A stretch of 19,080 nucleotides of DNA from Kiritimatiellota bacterium (GCA_008636095.1 VSJD01000290.1:1-19080); one strand, 5' to 3'; shown: positions 7,999-15,754, counted from the stretch's first letter. Made by a program: numbers and translations. The notes: generated by a model not told the origin, from the sequence alone.

Positions 7999-9844
7999 TG
8001 CTGGGATAGGCCACGCGTCCGTGCAGGATGTTACTCAAGGTTAAAATCAGCACGCGCCGGATGGTATTGATTTCCGCCATGGTCAGGTCGCACGCATCCA
8101 GTTGACCGTCCCGAAGCTTGGAATCTATTACGTCGCGCACCAGGTCTTCCATGTTGCCGGGTGTAATTTTCTCCAACGACCGCGAGGCGGCCTCGATGGC
8201 GTCCGCCAAACTCAACACGGCAATTTCACGGGACTGCGGCTTGGGCCCGGGGTAGCGGAAATCCTCTTCCTTCACGCCGGCGGCGGCAACAGCGTCGGGT
8301 GCGGCTTCGCCGTGCTGGACGTTGGCCTTGTGGTAAAAATAAAACACCAGTCCCGACCCATGGTGCTGTTGAATGGCCTCGACCACTGAACGGGGCAACT
8401 TGTGGCGCAGGGCCAGATTGACCCCCTCCTTGACGTGGGAAATGATGAGCAAAGTGCTCATGCTGGGCGACAAATCGTCATGCGGGTTTTGGCCGTACTG
8501 GATATTTTCAGAAAAGAAGGCGGGCTTGACCAGCTTGCCGATGTCATGAAAATAGGCGCAAATTCCGGCGCGCAGGGAATTGCCACCGATGGCCGCCACC
8601 GCGGCCTGCGTCAGGTTCGCCACCATCAGGCTATGGTGATAGGTGCCGGGCGCCTCGATCGCCAGGCGCTTTAACAGGGGATGTTCGAGGTCCGAGAGCT
8701 CCAGGAGCGAAATATCCGTGGAAATCCCGAATATAATCTCCAGGAGCGGAAGCAACAGCATGACGATCAGGGCCGCAAACACGCCGCTGGCCAGGCTCGC
8801 GAGGCATTGTGAGAACACTAATTCATAGCCGGGAATTCCGATGGCGGCAAATCCGGCCGCGCAGGCGGCGCCCGCCAGTCCGGCCCACAGACCGATCCGG
8901 AACAGTGTTGAACGCGTCCTGACCGCCCGGGTAAAGCGGACCACGACGGCGGTCACGATCAGTCCCGTCACAAATACGCCGATCCGGTAGTCGGCCAGCA
9001 CGGTTGCGGCAAAACTCACCCAGAATCCCACCACCATTCCGGCCAGCGGATTAATCAAAATTGACATCAACAGCGGCGCCAGCGCCAAAGGCATAAGCGC
9101 ATCCACCAACGGGACGAGCCATGGCAGGCGATCAAAATCCATCCACAACAACCATTTGACCGGCGCCAGGCTCAGGAGCGAAACCAAAAGGAACAGGAGG
9201 ATCATCGAGTTCTGCGAGATGGTTCTCGATGGAACCCAGGCTTTGCCGGAGGCTCCAGGCTCCGCCGGCGAGCCGCCGAGGCCAACAAACCGGAACATGG
9301 CGGCCGTGACTATTAGTCCAAGAAACAGGAGTATACCGTCACCGGCCAGCTTTTTCAGTCGGTTTAAAAATGACTCGTTATCCTTGATCTGCGCCTGGTA
9401 GCCCCGGATCTTTTCAATCGTTTCCGCATCCACTTTCTGACCGCGCTGCACAAGCACGGTGCCGGCGGGTACTAACATCAAGTTCGGCCGCACCTGGCCT
9501 TCGGAGTTAAAACGAACCGAAGTGGCGCGCGCGGGTTGTTTATTATCCAGGTAATGAAAATCTATTGCGGCTACGACTGTCACGGACGATGCGCGCCCGG
9601 GCACAAGCCGGATCGGCCCGCCTACGCCAAGGCTATGGTGGGCAGGCCCGATGCCGTTCCCGACCTCTTGGAGAGTCGGGACCATCTGCAGGAGAAACGC
9701 CGCCAGCCATACCAACAGCCAGTACACCAGGCCCATGGCCGGTTTGTTAACAAAGGCCAAAACACCTTTATCCGGCGCCTGGTCGGATGGACGCAGGCGC
9801 TTTTTGGTGTCCTTAAGGAACAGTTTGGATAATTCGAAGATCAT
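7946..9844 (-). CDS. pgpH: PgpH/YqfF-like membrane HD-domain phosphodiesterase
   Basis: This is a 7TM-HD family protein; characterised members (PgpH) hydrolyse cyclic di-AMP. The 632-residue product has a first membrane helix (about 36-54), an outside domain (about 55-168), a bundle of roughly six to seven helices (169-370) and a cytoplasmic HD domain. The HD motifs are HHSL (403-406), HDIGK with His433-Asp434, QQHHG (492-496) and LADA with Asp548. The outside domain is much shorter than in typical PgpH proteins. Residues of about 55-77 and 191-204 are coded by repeat DNA. Its ATG overlaps the aminotransferase stop (ATGA, 9841-9844), and its 3' end overlaps ybeY, so the three are probably one operon. 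Whether the nucleotide is c-di-AMP here is inferred from the family. Confidence 0.9.
   Translation of the reverse strand: MIFELSKLFLKDTKKRLRPSDQAPDKGVLAFVNKPAMGLVYWLLVWLAAFLLQMVPTLQEVGNGIGPAHHSLGVGGPIRLVPGRASSVTVVAAIDFHYLDNKQPARATSVRFNSEGQVRPNLMLVPAGTVLVQRGQKVDAETIEKIRGYQAQIKDNESFLNRLKKLAGDGILLFLGLIVTAAMFRFVGLGGSPAEPGASGKAWVPSRTISQNSMILLFLLVSLLSLAPVKWLLWMDFDRLPWLVPLVDALMPLALAPLLMSILINPLAGMVVGFWVSFAATVLADYRIGVFVTGLIVTAVVVRFTRAVRTRSTLFRIGLWAGLAGAACAAGFAAIGIPGYELVFSQCLASLASGVFAALIVMLLLPLLEIIFGISTDISLLELSDLEHPLLKRLAIEAPGTYHHSLMVANLTQAAVAAIGGNSLRAGICAYFHDIGKLVKPAFFSENIQYGQNPHDDLSPSMSTLLIISHVKEGVNLALRHKLPRSVVEAIQQHHGSGLVFYFYHKANVQHGEAAPDAVAAAGVKEEDFRYPGPKPQSREIAVLSLADAIEAASRSLEKITPGNMEDLVRDVIDSKLRDGQLDACDLTMAEINTIRRVLILTLSNILHGRVAYPSNENIRPQSADATPSERS
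9235..9272. repeat. GC-rich imperfect direct repeat within pgpH
   Basis: CCAGGCTTTGCCGGAG (9235-9250) and CCAGGCTCCGCCGGCG (9254-9269) are imperfect copies offset by 19 bases. They code for a Gly/Ala/Pro-rich stretch (PAEPGASGKAW) between two membrane helices. An inserted repeat is plausible because the loop is compositionally odd, but the case is weaker than for 9614-9680. Confidence 0.4.
9614..9680. repeat. Palindromic repeat pair inserted in frame in pgpH
   Basis: There are two adjoining parts. Positions 9659-9680 match the intergenic palindrome at 2815-2836 at 21 of 22 bases (one C to T change). Positions 9614-9655 form a second imperfect palindrome (GCCCGCCTACGCC and GGTGGGCAGGC arms) of a type I recall as a dispersed repeat in several phyla. 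Together they code for PgpH residues of about 55-77 (TLQEVGNGIGPAHH and on), directly after the first membrane helix, without breaking the frame. Confidence 0.75.
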
Positions 9845-11163
9845 GATGCGAGGTAGCGTTGAATGGAAGCTGACAGCGTGCGATACACACGATCCCGGCG
9901 TGATGGATTGCGATCAAGGGTTGTGATGCGGAATCCGGGGTTTGAAGACGCAAAATCAGTGGCCGGCACCACGCAAATGCCCGTGGACGCCAGGAGGTAA
10001 TAGGCAAACCGCTTGTCCAGCGGCAGGTTCGGCTTCGCGACCGCCTTGCGGATGAAGGCGCGCACAGCGGCACAGGCAATGGGCAGAGTTTGCCGGGCGT
10101 TGAGCACCTTGGGATTGAACAACGCCATCATGTAAAAAGCGCCCTGGATCGGGGGAACACGCAATCCGGGAGTCTGACGCAGAATACCGGCAATGGCATT
10201 GCCGTTGCGCTCCAATTCCTTCGTGTACCGCGCATTCCAGCGGTTAAACTCGGGATGGTCATAAATCAGCGGCAGGGCCATCTGGGGCAAGGTCGTGGAA
10301 CACACTTCCATCATCAACGTCTTCTTGATGCTTTCGAAGAAACTGGCAAAATCAGCGTCAAGATCAGTGTTATGGAATTCCATCCAGCCACAGCGGGCCC
10401 CCGGCCAGGGCACGTCCTTCGAGATCCCGCGCATGACCACCAGCGGGACACGCCGGCCGACAAGCTCGGTCATGTGGATATAGCGGCAGTTGTTATAAAC
10501 CATCCGGAAATATACCTCGTCACTGATCAGCATGAGCTTGTATCGCTCGGCCAGGCGGATAATCGCCTCAAGCGTCGGGGCGTCATACACGGCGCCGGTG
10601 GGATTATTGGGATTAATCACCAAAATGCCGGCAATCTGCGGGTATCGGCGAATCTGGCGCTCCAGGTGCGCCAAGTCCGGAGACCAGCCTTTGTCAGGAT
10701 CGAGCCGATAACTGATGGAGGCGGCACCGGCGGCGAAACATTCGGTGGAATAATGCGCGGGATAAGCGGGACTCGGCTGAATGATCCGGGTCCCCTTCTT
10801 AAGCGTCCGGTAAAAAATACTGATGGCGCTACCAAGTCCATTCGTAAATACAACATGATCGCCATCCAGGCGGCTGCTGGGCGAATAACGCCGGGCATAA
10901 TCCGCCACCCAGCGCCTGGTTTCAATCCGCCCGTAGGAATGGGTATAGCCGAACACCTTGTTGTCGCGCGCGCGAACCAGGTCGGCCACGATACGTTTTA
11001 CGAAACCGGGCGCATCCCAGCCCTTGGCCACGGGATCGCCGATATTCTCGCCAATAAAGCCAAAGTTCGGATCGAGAGCCCCTACCCTCGCCGCCAATTC
11101 CACCATCTCGCGGATGCCGTAAGTCATGCGATCGGTATTAGCATTAAAAAGAGTTCGGCGCAT
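9841..11163 (-). CDS. PLP-dependent class I/II aminotransferase
   Basis: This 440-residue fold-type I enzyme transfers amino groups using pyridoxal phosphate. Visible landmarks are FGYTHSYGR (71-79), NGLGSAIS (108-115), the NPNNPTG motif (184-190), SDEVY with Asp215, and the cofactor lysine Lys249 in GISKDVPWPGARCGW. The last Arg of GFRITTL near the C-terminus fits the carboxylate-binding arginine. The amino donor cannot be told. ATG 11163 is chosen. A TTG at 11202 would overlap the HIT gene and adds a 13-residue tail that does not look like this family. The stop overlaps the pgpH start by four bases. Confidence 0.85.
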   Translation of the reverse strand: MRRTLFNANTDRMTYGIREMVELAARVGALDPNFGFIGENIGDPVAKGWDAPGFVKRIVADLVRARDNKVFGYTHSYGRIETRRWVADYARRYSPSSRLDGDHVVFTNGLGSAISIFYRTLKKGTRIIQPSPAYPAHYSTECFAAGAASISYRLDPDKGWSPDLAHLERQIRRYPQIAGILVINPNNPTGAVYDAPTLEAIIRLAERYKLMLISDEVYFRMVYNNCRYIHMTELVGRRVPLVVMRGISKDVPWPGARCGWMEFHNTDLDADFASFFESIKKTLMMEVCSTTLPQMALPLIYDHPEFNRWNARYTKELERNGNAIAGILRQTPGLRVPPIQGAFYMMALFNPKVLNARQTLPIACAAVRAFIRKAVAKPNLPLDKRFAYYLLASTGICVVPATDFASSNPGFRITTLDRNPSRRDRVYRTLSASIQRYLAS

Positions 11164-11195
11164 GGTTTGCCCACAAAAAAGATATTGATCCCCGG

Positions 11196-11672
11196 TCAAC
11201 AAAAGGCGTTATGCAGTTGCTCCCAAAGTTCCAAGAGCGGCTGGGGAATGACTTTGACATCGGCCAGGACGGGCATGAAATTCGTGTCCCCCTCCCAACG
11301 CGGCACAATGTGCAGGTGAATATGGTCTTTTAGACCCGCACCCGCCGCCACGCCCTGGTTAATCCCCATGTTAAACCCCTGCGCATGGACAACCTCACGG
11401 AGCCGCGCACAGGCCGTGGCCGCCAAGGCCATCATATCGGCTTGTTCCTCCGGCCGCAAGTCTTCCACACTATCTACATGCCGGTAGGGAACCACCATTA
11501 AATGGCCGTTGTTATACGGATACCGGTTCATGATGAGTGCACATGCGGCACTCCGCTTGATAATCAGATGCTCGCGGTCGGCCTCGGACTGAAATGCGTC
11601 GCAGAGGAAACACCCCGGCTGACGGCACTTCAAAATATACTCCATGCGCCACGGCGCCCATAAGCGTTCCAT
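11196..11672 (-). CDS. HIT-domain nucleotide hydrolase/phosphorylase
   Basis: HIT proteins hydrolyse or phosphorolyse dinucleoside polyphosphates such as Ap4A and other nucleotide conjugates. The 158-residue product begins MERLWAPWRMEYI, as in the bacterial Ap4A-phosphorylase-like branch. It carries a CFLC metal pair (21-24), the RYPYNNGHLMVVPYRH region, and the catalytic triad HIHLHIVPR near residues 117-125. Length is normal. It is the first gene of the minus-strand series, 32 bases ahead of the aminotransferase ATG and divergent from holA. Confidence 0.9.
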   Translation of the reverse strand: MERLWAPWRMEYILKCRQPGCFLCDAFQSEADREHLIIKRSAACALIMNRYPYNNGHLMVVPYRHVDSVEDLRPEEQADMMALAATACARLREVVHAQGFNMGINQGVAAGAGLKDHIHLHIVPRWEGDTNFMPVLADVKVIPQPLLELWEQLHNAFC

Positions 11673-11776
11673 GTCCGTTCATCCTCGCTTGCTTGCGGCC
11701 CAATATTTTGAAATACTGCCCTTACGCACTCCTGTATAGCAAGGTTTCCCCGTATCAGCAAGCGGGAAACAGGAAG

Positions 11777-11825
11777 AATGGTTGATGGTGGATGGTTAAT
11801 GATAGATGATAGATGGCGGATGATG
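11777..11825. repeat. Phased heptanucleotide repeats between the HIT gene and holA
   Basis: Seven consecutive 7-mers, AATGGTT, GATGGTG, GATGGTT, AATGATA, GATGATA, GATGGCG and GATGATG, follow the consensus GATGRTN without a phase break. They lie in the 235-base divergent gap (11673-11907), which must hold the promoters of both genes; I could not place those with confidence. Confidence 0.8.
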
Positions 11826-11859
11826 GAAATGTTTGCTAAATGGACTGCTATTGACCATT

Positions 11860-11889
11860 CCCGCCGAAGGCGGGTCCGCCTCTGGCGGA
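11860..11889. repeat. Twin palindromes just upstream of holA
   Basis: CCCGCC-GAA-GGCGGG (11860-11874) is followed at once by TCCGCC-TCT-GGCGGA (11875-11889): two perfect 6-bp stems with 3-base loops. They end 18 bases before the holA ATG. Similar flanks, TTGACCATTCCC (11851) and TTCCCATTGACCATGG (11896), lie on either side. This is a dispersed-repeat type, not a terminator, as no T-run follows. Confidence 0.65.
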
Positions 11890-11907
11890 AACCATTTCCC
11901 ATTGACC

Positions 11908-13101
11908 ATGGATTTCGATATGCCCAAACAAGACCAGGCCAAATCAACGCACGTCTGCCTGATCATTGGCGAAGATGAATTCAGCGCCACGGCGGCCGCC
12001 CGGGAGCGGATTGATCGCTTTGTCCCGCCCGTCGACCAGACCCTGGGACTTGAGATCATTGACGGCCAGGCTGATATTATTGACCAGGCGCTCGCCTGCC
12101 TGCGCCGGTGCCTGGAGGCTATCCGGACGATCGGCTTCCTCGGCGGGCGCAAGGTCGTCTGGCTGCGCGGGGTTGACTTCCTGAGCGACCCGATCGTCGG
12201 TCGGAACAAGGAAGTCCAGGAAACATTGCAAATCCTGGCCGATACCATGGCCGGCGGGATTCCCGAGGGGCATTTGCTGATTATCACGGCCCTGAAAGTG
12301 GATGCGCGCACTTCCTTTTATAAAGCCTGCGTCGCCCAGGGCGAGCTGATCGAGTTTGATCTCGCCGAGAAGCCCTGGCAGAGGGACCGCGGCGCAATGA
12401 CCTTCACCATGCATGCGTTTAAGGACGCCGGCCTGCAGGCAGGCAACGAATTGATCGAGTCCTTTGTGCAGAAAGTCGGAACCGATACCCGGCAGATTAT
12501 GCAGGAAACCGCCAAGCTGGCGACCTATCTGGGCGGCCGCCGTGAGGTCCAAGCCGCGGATATTGAGACCATAACCTCGACCTCCCGCGACCTGTTCGCC
12601 TGGGACCTGGAAGACGCCGTGGGCAAGCGGGACCTGCCCCGCTCCCTGACGGTGCTCCGTCAGTTGCTGTTTCAGCGCATGGATCCCATTCGCCTGATTT
12701 CCGGCCTGGAAGGGCGTTTCCGCCACTTGCTCATATTTCGGGAAGCATTGGATAATCGGTGGATCGCGGCCCAGCCGATGGGCCATGATAATTTCAAATT
12801 GACTTTTGCCGATTTGCCGGAAGCGCTGGCAGGGCAGTTCAAACAGGCGCTGGCTTCGGAAAAAGGAACGCCCCTGCATCCGTTTGTGGCCGGAAAATTG
12901 GCCGGGCAGGCGACCCTGTTCACCCGCCCGGAGATTGATCAGCGCCGCGCCTGGATTCTGGCCTCCCGCCGCCAACTGGTTTCCAGCGCCATACCGGGCG
13001 CCTTGCTCCTCGAATACCTGGTTTTGAAACTATGCCGTTCGCGAGACCATCAACAAATCAAAGGAACTCAAATGAACCACCCCAAAACGGAGGAATCGTG
13101 A
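11908..13101 (+). CDS. holA: DNA polymerase III subunit delta (clamp-loader HolA)
   Basis: HolA opens the beta sliding clamp within the clamp-loader complex. The 397-residue product shows the family layout: an N-terminal Rossmann-like domain (VCLIIGEDEF, VVWLRGVDFL, HLLIITA), a middle helical part (GTDTRQIMQETAKLATYL, then DLFAWDLEDAVGKRD), and a C-terminal helical domain ending ALLLEYLVLKLC. The last 20 residues after LKLC read into a duplicated leader and look like extension beyond the usual end. ATG 11908 or ATG 11920 could be the start. Neither has a clear ribosome binding site, because palindromic repeats fill the leader. The stop overlaps the GH130 start by one base (TGATG). Confidence 0.87.
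   Translation: MDFDMPKQDQAKSTHVCLIIGEDEFSATAAARERIDRFVPPVDQTLGLEIIDGQADIIDQALACLRRCLEAIRTIGFLGGRKVVWLRGVDFLSDPIVGRNKEVQETLQILADTMAGGIPEGHLLIITALKVDARTSFYKACVAQGELIEFDLAEKPWQRDRGAMTFTMHAFKDAGLQAGNELIESFVQKVGTDTRQIMQETAKLATYLGGRREVQAADIETITSTSRDLFAWDLEDAVGKRDLPRSLTVLRQLLFQRMDPIRLISGLEGRFRHLLIFREALDNRWIAAQPMGHDNFKLTFADLPEALAGQFKQALASEKGTPLHPFVAGKLAGQATLFTRPEIDQRRAWILASRRQLVSSAIPGALLLEYLVLKLCRSRDHQQIKGTQMNHPKTEES
13048..13066 (+). repeat. Leader repeat, copy 1 (before GH130)
   Basis: CATCAACAAATCA followed by AAGGAA. The same 13 bases plus (GA)AAGGAA recur at 14607-14627 before the kinase gene. The AAGGA could serve a 9-codon reading from ATG 13072, in frame with the end of holA and stopping at 13101, one base over the GH130 start. 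Confidence 0.6.
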
Positions 13102-14108
13102 TGACCAGACGAAACGAAATCCAAACTTGGAGCCGGCCCTTTCCCCCGGACCGCTTTTATCTGAAGAATAAGGCGCAAAAGCTGGTTCGCCGTTATGAAG
13201 GTAATCCCATCCTGACCTCGGGCGATGTGCCGTACTCGTCGCACACCATCTTCAACGGGGCCGTCGCCACCTTCAAGGGCCGGACCGTGCTTCTCTTCCG
13301 CAACGAGAACGAGGCCGGCCTTTCCTCGCTGGGGTTGGCGTGGAGCGACGACGGCATCCATTTCGAGGTGGAGCGCAAGCCGGCGATGCTGCCCGGCAAT
13401 CGTTCGCACCTCGAACGCTGGGAACAGTTGGGAATCTCCGATCCGCGGATAACGAAGATCGGCAACACCTACTACATCAATTATACGGGGTATTCCGATC
13501 TTGGCGTGCATCCGCTGCTGGCGAAGACCCATGACTTCAAGACCTTCAAACGCATCACCCTGCTGAGTCTGCCGGACAACCGCAACGTGGTTCTCTTCCC
13601 CGAGAAGATCAACGGGCAATATGTCCGGCTCGACCGGCCGATGGCGGAGTCGCACCACGGCAGCAACGGCATCTGGATCTCGACCTCCCCCGACCTGATC
13701 CACTGGGGCAACCACGACTACATCATGGGGCCACGAACCTGCCACTGGGACTGTCTGAAAGTCGGCCCCGGCGTACCGCCCATCAAAACGAAGAAGGGCT
13801 GGCTCGAGATCTACCACGGGGTCAGGAAATTCGGCGCCGGCCATTACCGCATCGGCTGTGTGCTGCTGGACCTGAAGCATCCCGCCAAGGTACTTGGCCG
13901 GGCAATCCCCTACATTCTCTCTCCCGTGCAACTCTACGAGCGGGTCGGCGATGTCGGGAATGTCATATTCATCAACGGGGCCGTCCTGGAGTCCGACAAT
14001 AAAACTCTCCGGCTTTATTACGCCGGGGCCGACAGTTGCATGTGCCTAGCCTACGCCAATGTCGGAGAACTGGTTGATCTCTGCCTCGAAAACCCGTCGG
14101 CCGTCTGA
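13101..14108 (+). CDS. GH130 family phosphorylase/mannosidase
   Basis: GH130 enzymes phosphorolyse or hydrolyse beta-mannosidic linkages with a five-bladed propeller. The 335-residue product has NPILTSGDVP (35-44), FNGAV (51-55), SDPRIT with the catalytic-acid position Asp114, YYINYT (124-129), LFPEKINGQYVRLDRP (165-180), SPDLIHWG (196-203), GWLEIYHGV (233-241), a YE near 279-280 and YYAGAD (306-311). All occur in family order and at normal length. Phosphorylase against hydrolase activity cannot be settled from these motifs. The ATG at 13101 has GGAGGA at 13089-13094 and is coupled to the holA stop. The downstream kinase suggests intracellular sugar use; no signal peptide is present. Confidence 0.88.
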   Translation: MTRRNEIQTWSRPFPPDRFYLKNKAQKLVRRYEGNPILTSGDVPYSSHTIFNGAVATFKGRTVLLFRNENEAGLSSLGLAWSDDGIHFEVERKPAMLPGNRSHLERWEQLGISDPRITKIGNTYYINYTGYSDLGVHPLLAKTHDFKTFKRITLLSLPDNRNVVLFPEKINGQYVRLDRPMAESHHGSNGIWISTSPDLIHWGNHDYIMGPRTCHWDCLKVGPGVPPIKTKKGWLEIYHGVRKFGAGHYRIGCVLLDLKHPAKVLGRAIPYILSPVQLYERVGDVGNVIFINGAVLESDNKTLRLYYAGADSCMCLAYANVGELVDLCLENPSAV

Positions 14109-14545
14109 GCCGCCCCCCAACCACACCCCGCAAGAATGAGCACATGAAGAGATTAAGCCGGACAATGAAGAGCCCCGCATCCCGTTATGAGCCGCGCGCG
14201 CTACCGTGAACTACTTCGGCATCTCTGGCTGCGCGGCGTGGACGGCATGCAGATTTTCAATCCCAGCCGTAAAGGTCACGAAGACGTGGCAGCCTATGAC
14301 GAGATGCTGGAGTTCAAGGAATACCTCGACGAGGGAGAACCGTTTAAGCTGAATCTGCCGAAAGCCCAGGATGATGGCGTGCTCTGGTCCGGCCTGCGAC
14401 GTGCTCAATCCGCCCTGGTCCGCTTGTTCAAGCAGGGCGGCGGCGAAGCCGAGATCGTTGTCGAACCGTGGCCCGGGAAAAAGGTCCGGCTGCAAGCCAC
14501 AGACAACTGGACTTGCCTGTTGAAACTTGATAATGACTTATGCGG

Positions 14546-14564
14546 GTGTGACCGTTGGTCACAC
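14546..14564. repeat. Perfect 8-bp hairpin at the end of the gene remnant
   Basis: GTGTGACC-GTT-GGTCACAC, with further near-matches outside (TGC...GCA). No T-run follows, so a rho-independent terminator is unlikely. It sits where the true gene end is expected and may be another palindromic repeat. Confidence 0.6.
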
Positions 14565-14606
14565 GCAAAGAACAGGGGAATGCCGGATGAATTGAGAAGC
14601 GGACCA

Positions 14607-14627
14607 CATCAACAAATCAGAAAGGAA
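14607..14627 (+). repeat. Leader repeat, copy 2 (before the kinase)
   Basis: CATCAACAAATCA plus GAAAGGAA, matching 13048-13066 apart from a two-base insertion. AAAGGA here is the ribosome binding site of the kinase ATG at 14635. Confidence 0.6.
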
Positions 14628-14634
14628 TGATTGC

Positions 14635-15714
14635 ATGAAAATCGAATTGCGAAAAAACTGTGCCTGCGCCCTGCTCGTTCCCACCAGCATGGGCGTGCGG
14701 ATCACCCCGGCCAACGGCCAGCCGGTGCACTGCAGTGGAACATTCCTTATGCAGGCTACCAGCGCGGAAACCAATGTGGCCAGTGTCGCGGCTTATCTCG
14801 GCCTGAGCGTCAAAGTTCTGACAACCTTTGTCAAAGACAGCCCCATTGCCCGTTTGATCAAGGACAACCTCGCGAGCCGGCATATGGCTTATGAAGGCAA
14901 GGAAGTCGCGCAGGGCGGGCCGTGGGGTTATCGCCACCAGTTCAATATTGCCGACAGCGGCTATGGCTCGCGTGGTCCACGGGTGCATAATGATCGCGCC
15001 GGCGAGGTGGGCCGGACCCTGAACGTGAAGGATTTCGATTTGGAACGGATTTTTGTCAAGGAGGGGGTGCAAATCGTGCACCTTTCGGGCCTGATCGCGG
15101 CGCTGTCGCCCGAAACAGGGGTCTTCTGCCTTGAACTCGCCCGGGCCGCTAAAAAACACGGCACCCGGATTTCCTTCGATCTCAATTATCGCGCCACTTT
15201 CTGGAAGAATCGTGAAGCTGAATTGCACCGGATCTTTGCGGAGATCGCGGGGGTGGCCGATATTCTGGTCGGGAACGAGGAGGACTTCCAGCTTTGCCTG
15301 GGAATCGAAGGGCCCGAAGCCGGCGGTAAGGATATTGCCGCCAAAATAGAAAGCTTCAAGGGCATGATTGAACGAGTGAAAAAAGCTTATCCGAATGCTT
15401 CCGCGTTTGCCACCACGTTGCGCGAAGTCATCAGCACCAACCGCCACCTCTGGGGCGCCATCATGGCCGAAGGCGCCAACTGGCATGTCGTGGAACCCCG
15501 CGAAATAACGGTGCTCGACCGGATTGGGGGTGGCGACGGCTTTGTCGGCGGCATGCTCTATGCGATTTTGAAAGGCTGGACACCGGAGCAATGGATTCAA
15601 TTCGGCTGGGCCAGCGGCGCATTGGCCACAACGCTCCTGACCGATTACGGCCAACCTGCGGACGAAGAGCAGGTTTGGAGCATCTGGAAAGGCAACGCAC
15701 GCGTAAGGCGTTGA
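14635..15714 (+). CDS. kdgK: PfkB-family 2-keto-3-deoxygluconate-type kinase
   Basis: KDG kinases phosphorylate 2-keto-3-deoxygluconate to KDPG for the Entner-Doudoroff route. The 359-residue product has the N-terminal sugar-binding part (ETNVASVAAYLGLSVKVLT), SFDLNYRATFW (180-190, characteristic of KDG kinases), VGNEEDF (212-218) and the C-terminal signature DRIGGGDGFVGG, with catalytic base Asp301 in place of the more common GAGDAF context. It is a little longer than usual; an insert near 85-130 lies in the lid region. Substrate assignment rests on DLNYR and on similarity, so other ribokinase-family sugars remain possible. AAAGGA eight bases upstream sets the start. Confidence 0.82.
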   Translation: MKIELRKNCACALLVPTSMGVRITPANGQPVHCSGTFLMQATSAETNVASVAAYLGLSVKVLTTFVKDSPIARLIKDNLASRHMAYEGKEVAQGGPWGYRHQFNIADSGYGSRGPRVHNDRAGEVGRTLNVKDFDLERIFVKEGVQIVHLSGLIAALSPETGVFCLELARAAKKHGTRISFDLNYRATFWKNREAELHRIFAEIAGVADILVGNEEDFQLCLGIEGPEAGGKDIAAKIESFKGMIERVKKAYPNASAFATTLREVISTNRHLWGAIMAEGANWHVVEPREITVLDRIGGGDGFVGGMLYAILKGWTPEQWIQFGWASGALATTLLTDYGQPADEEQVWSIWKGNARVRR

Positions 15715-15754
15715 CCCGAATATTTCACAGTTTAAGATCGCCCGTGAAGTATCC

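Larger units (their letters stand above)
14187..14630 (+). pseudogene. C-terminal remnant of a larger, probably carbohydrate-active protein
   Basis: The 147-residue reading opens abruptly with YRELLRHLWLRGVDGMQIFNPSR, then AYDEMLEFKEYLDEGEP, VWSGLRRAQSALVRLF and a beta-rich end (VEPWPGKKVRLQATDNWTCLLKL). It resembles to me the last part of long PVC-bacterial proteins with a TIM-barrel-like body, but I cannot name the family. No upstream coding exists: an in-frame stop lies about 35 bases before the ATG, and no ribosome binding site is present. The tail after about 14,535 reads through a hairpin (14546-14564) and the kinase leader, ending HQQIRKE. I call it a truncated gene with a false 3' extension; a short expressed protein is possible. 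Confidence 0.55.

Noticed and set aside
10090..11319. A 409-codon open frame on the + strand
   Set aside because: It is opposite the aminotransferase and HIT genes, whose catalytic motifs are intact. The protein is low in family-like features.
1668..11889. CRISPR array from the repeated motifs
   Set aside because: The repeats are either 7-base tandem units or single dispersed palindromes. There is no regular repeat-spacer pattern and no cas gene.
11944..12975. A 343-codon open frame on the minus strand
   Set aside because: It is antisense to holA, which matches its family along its full length.
14546..14564. Rho-independent terminator
   Set aside because: The stem is good, but no T-run follows on either strand. 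The same applies to the hairpin at 15755-15784.
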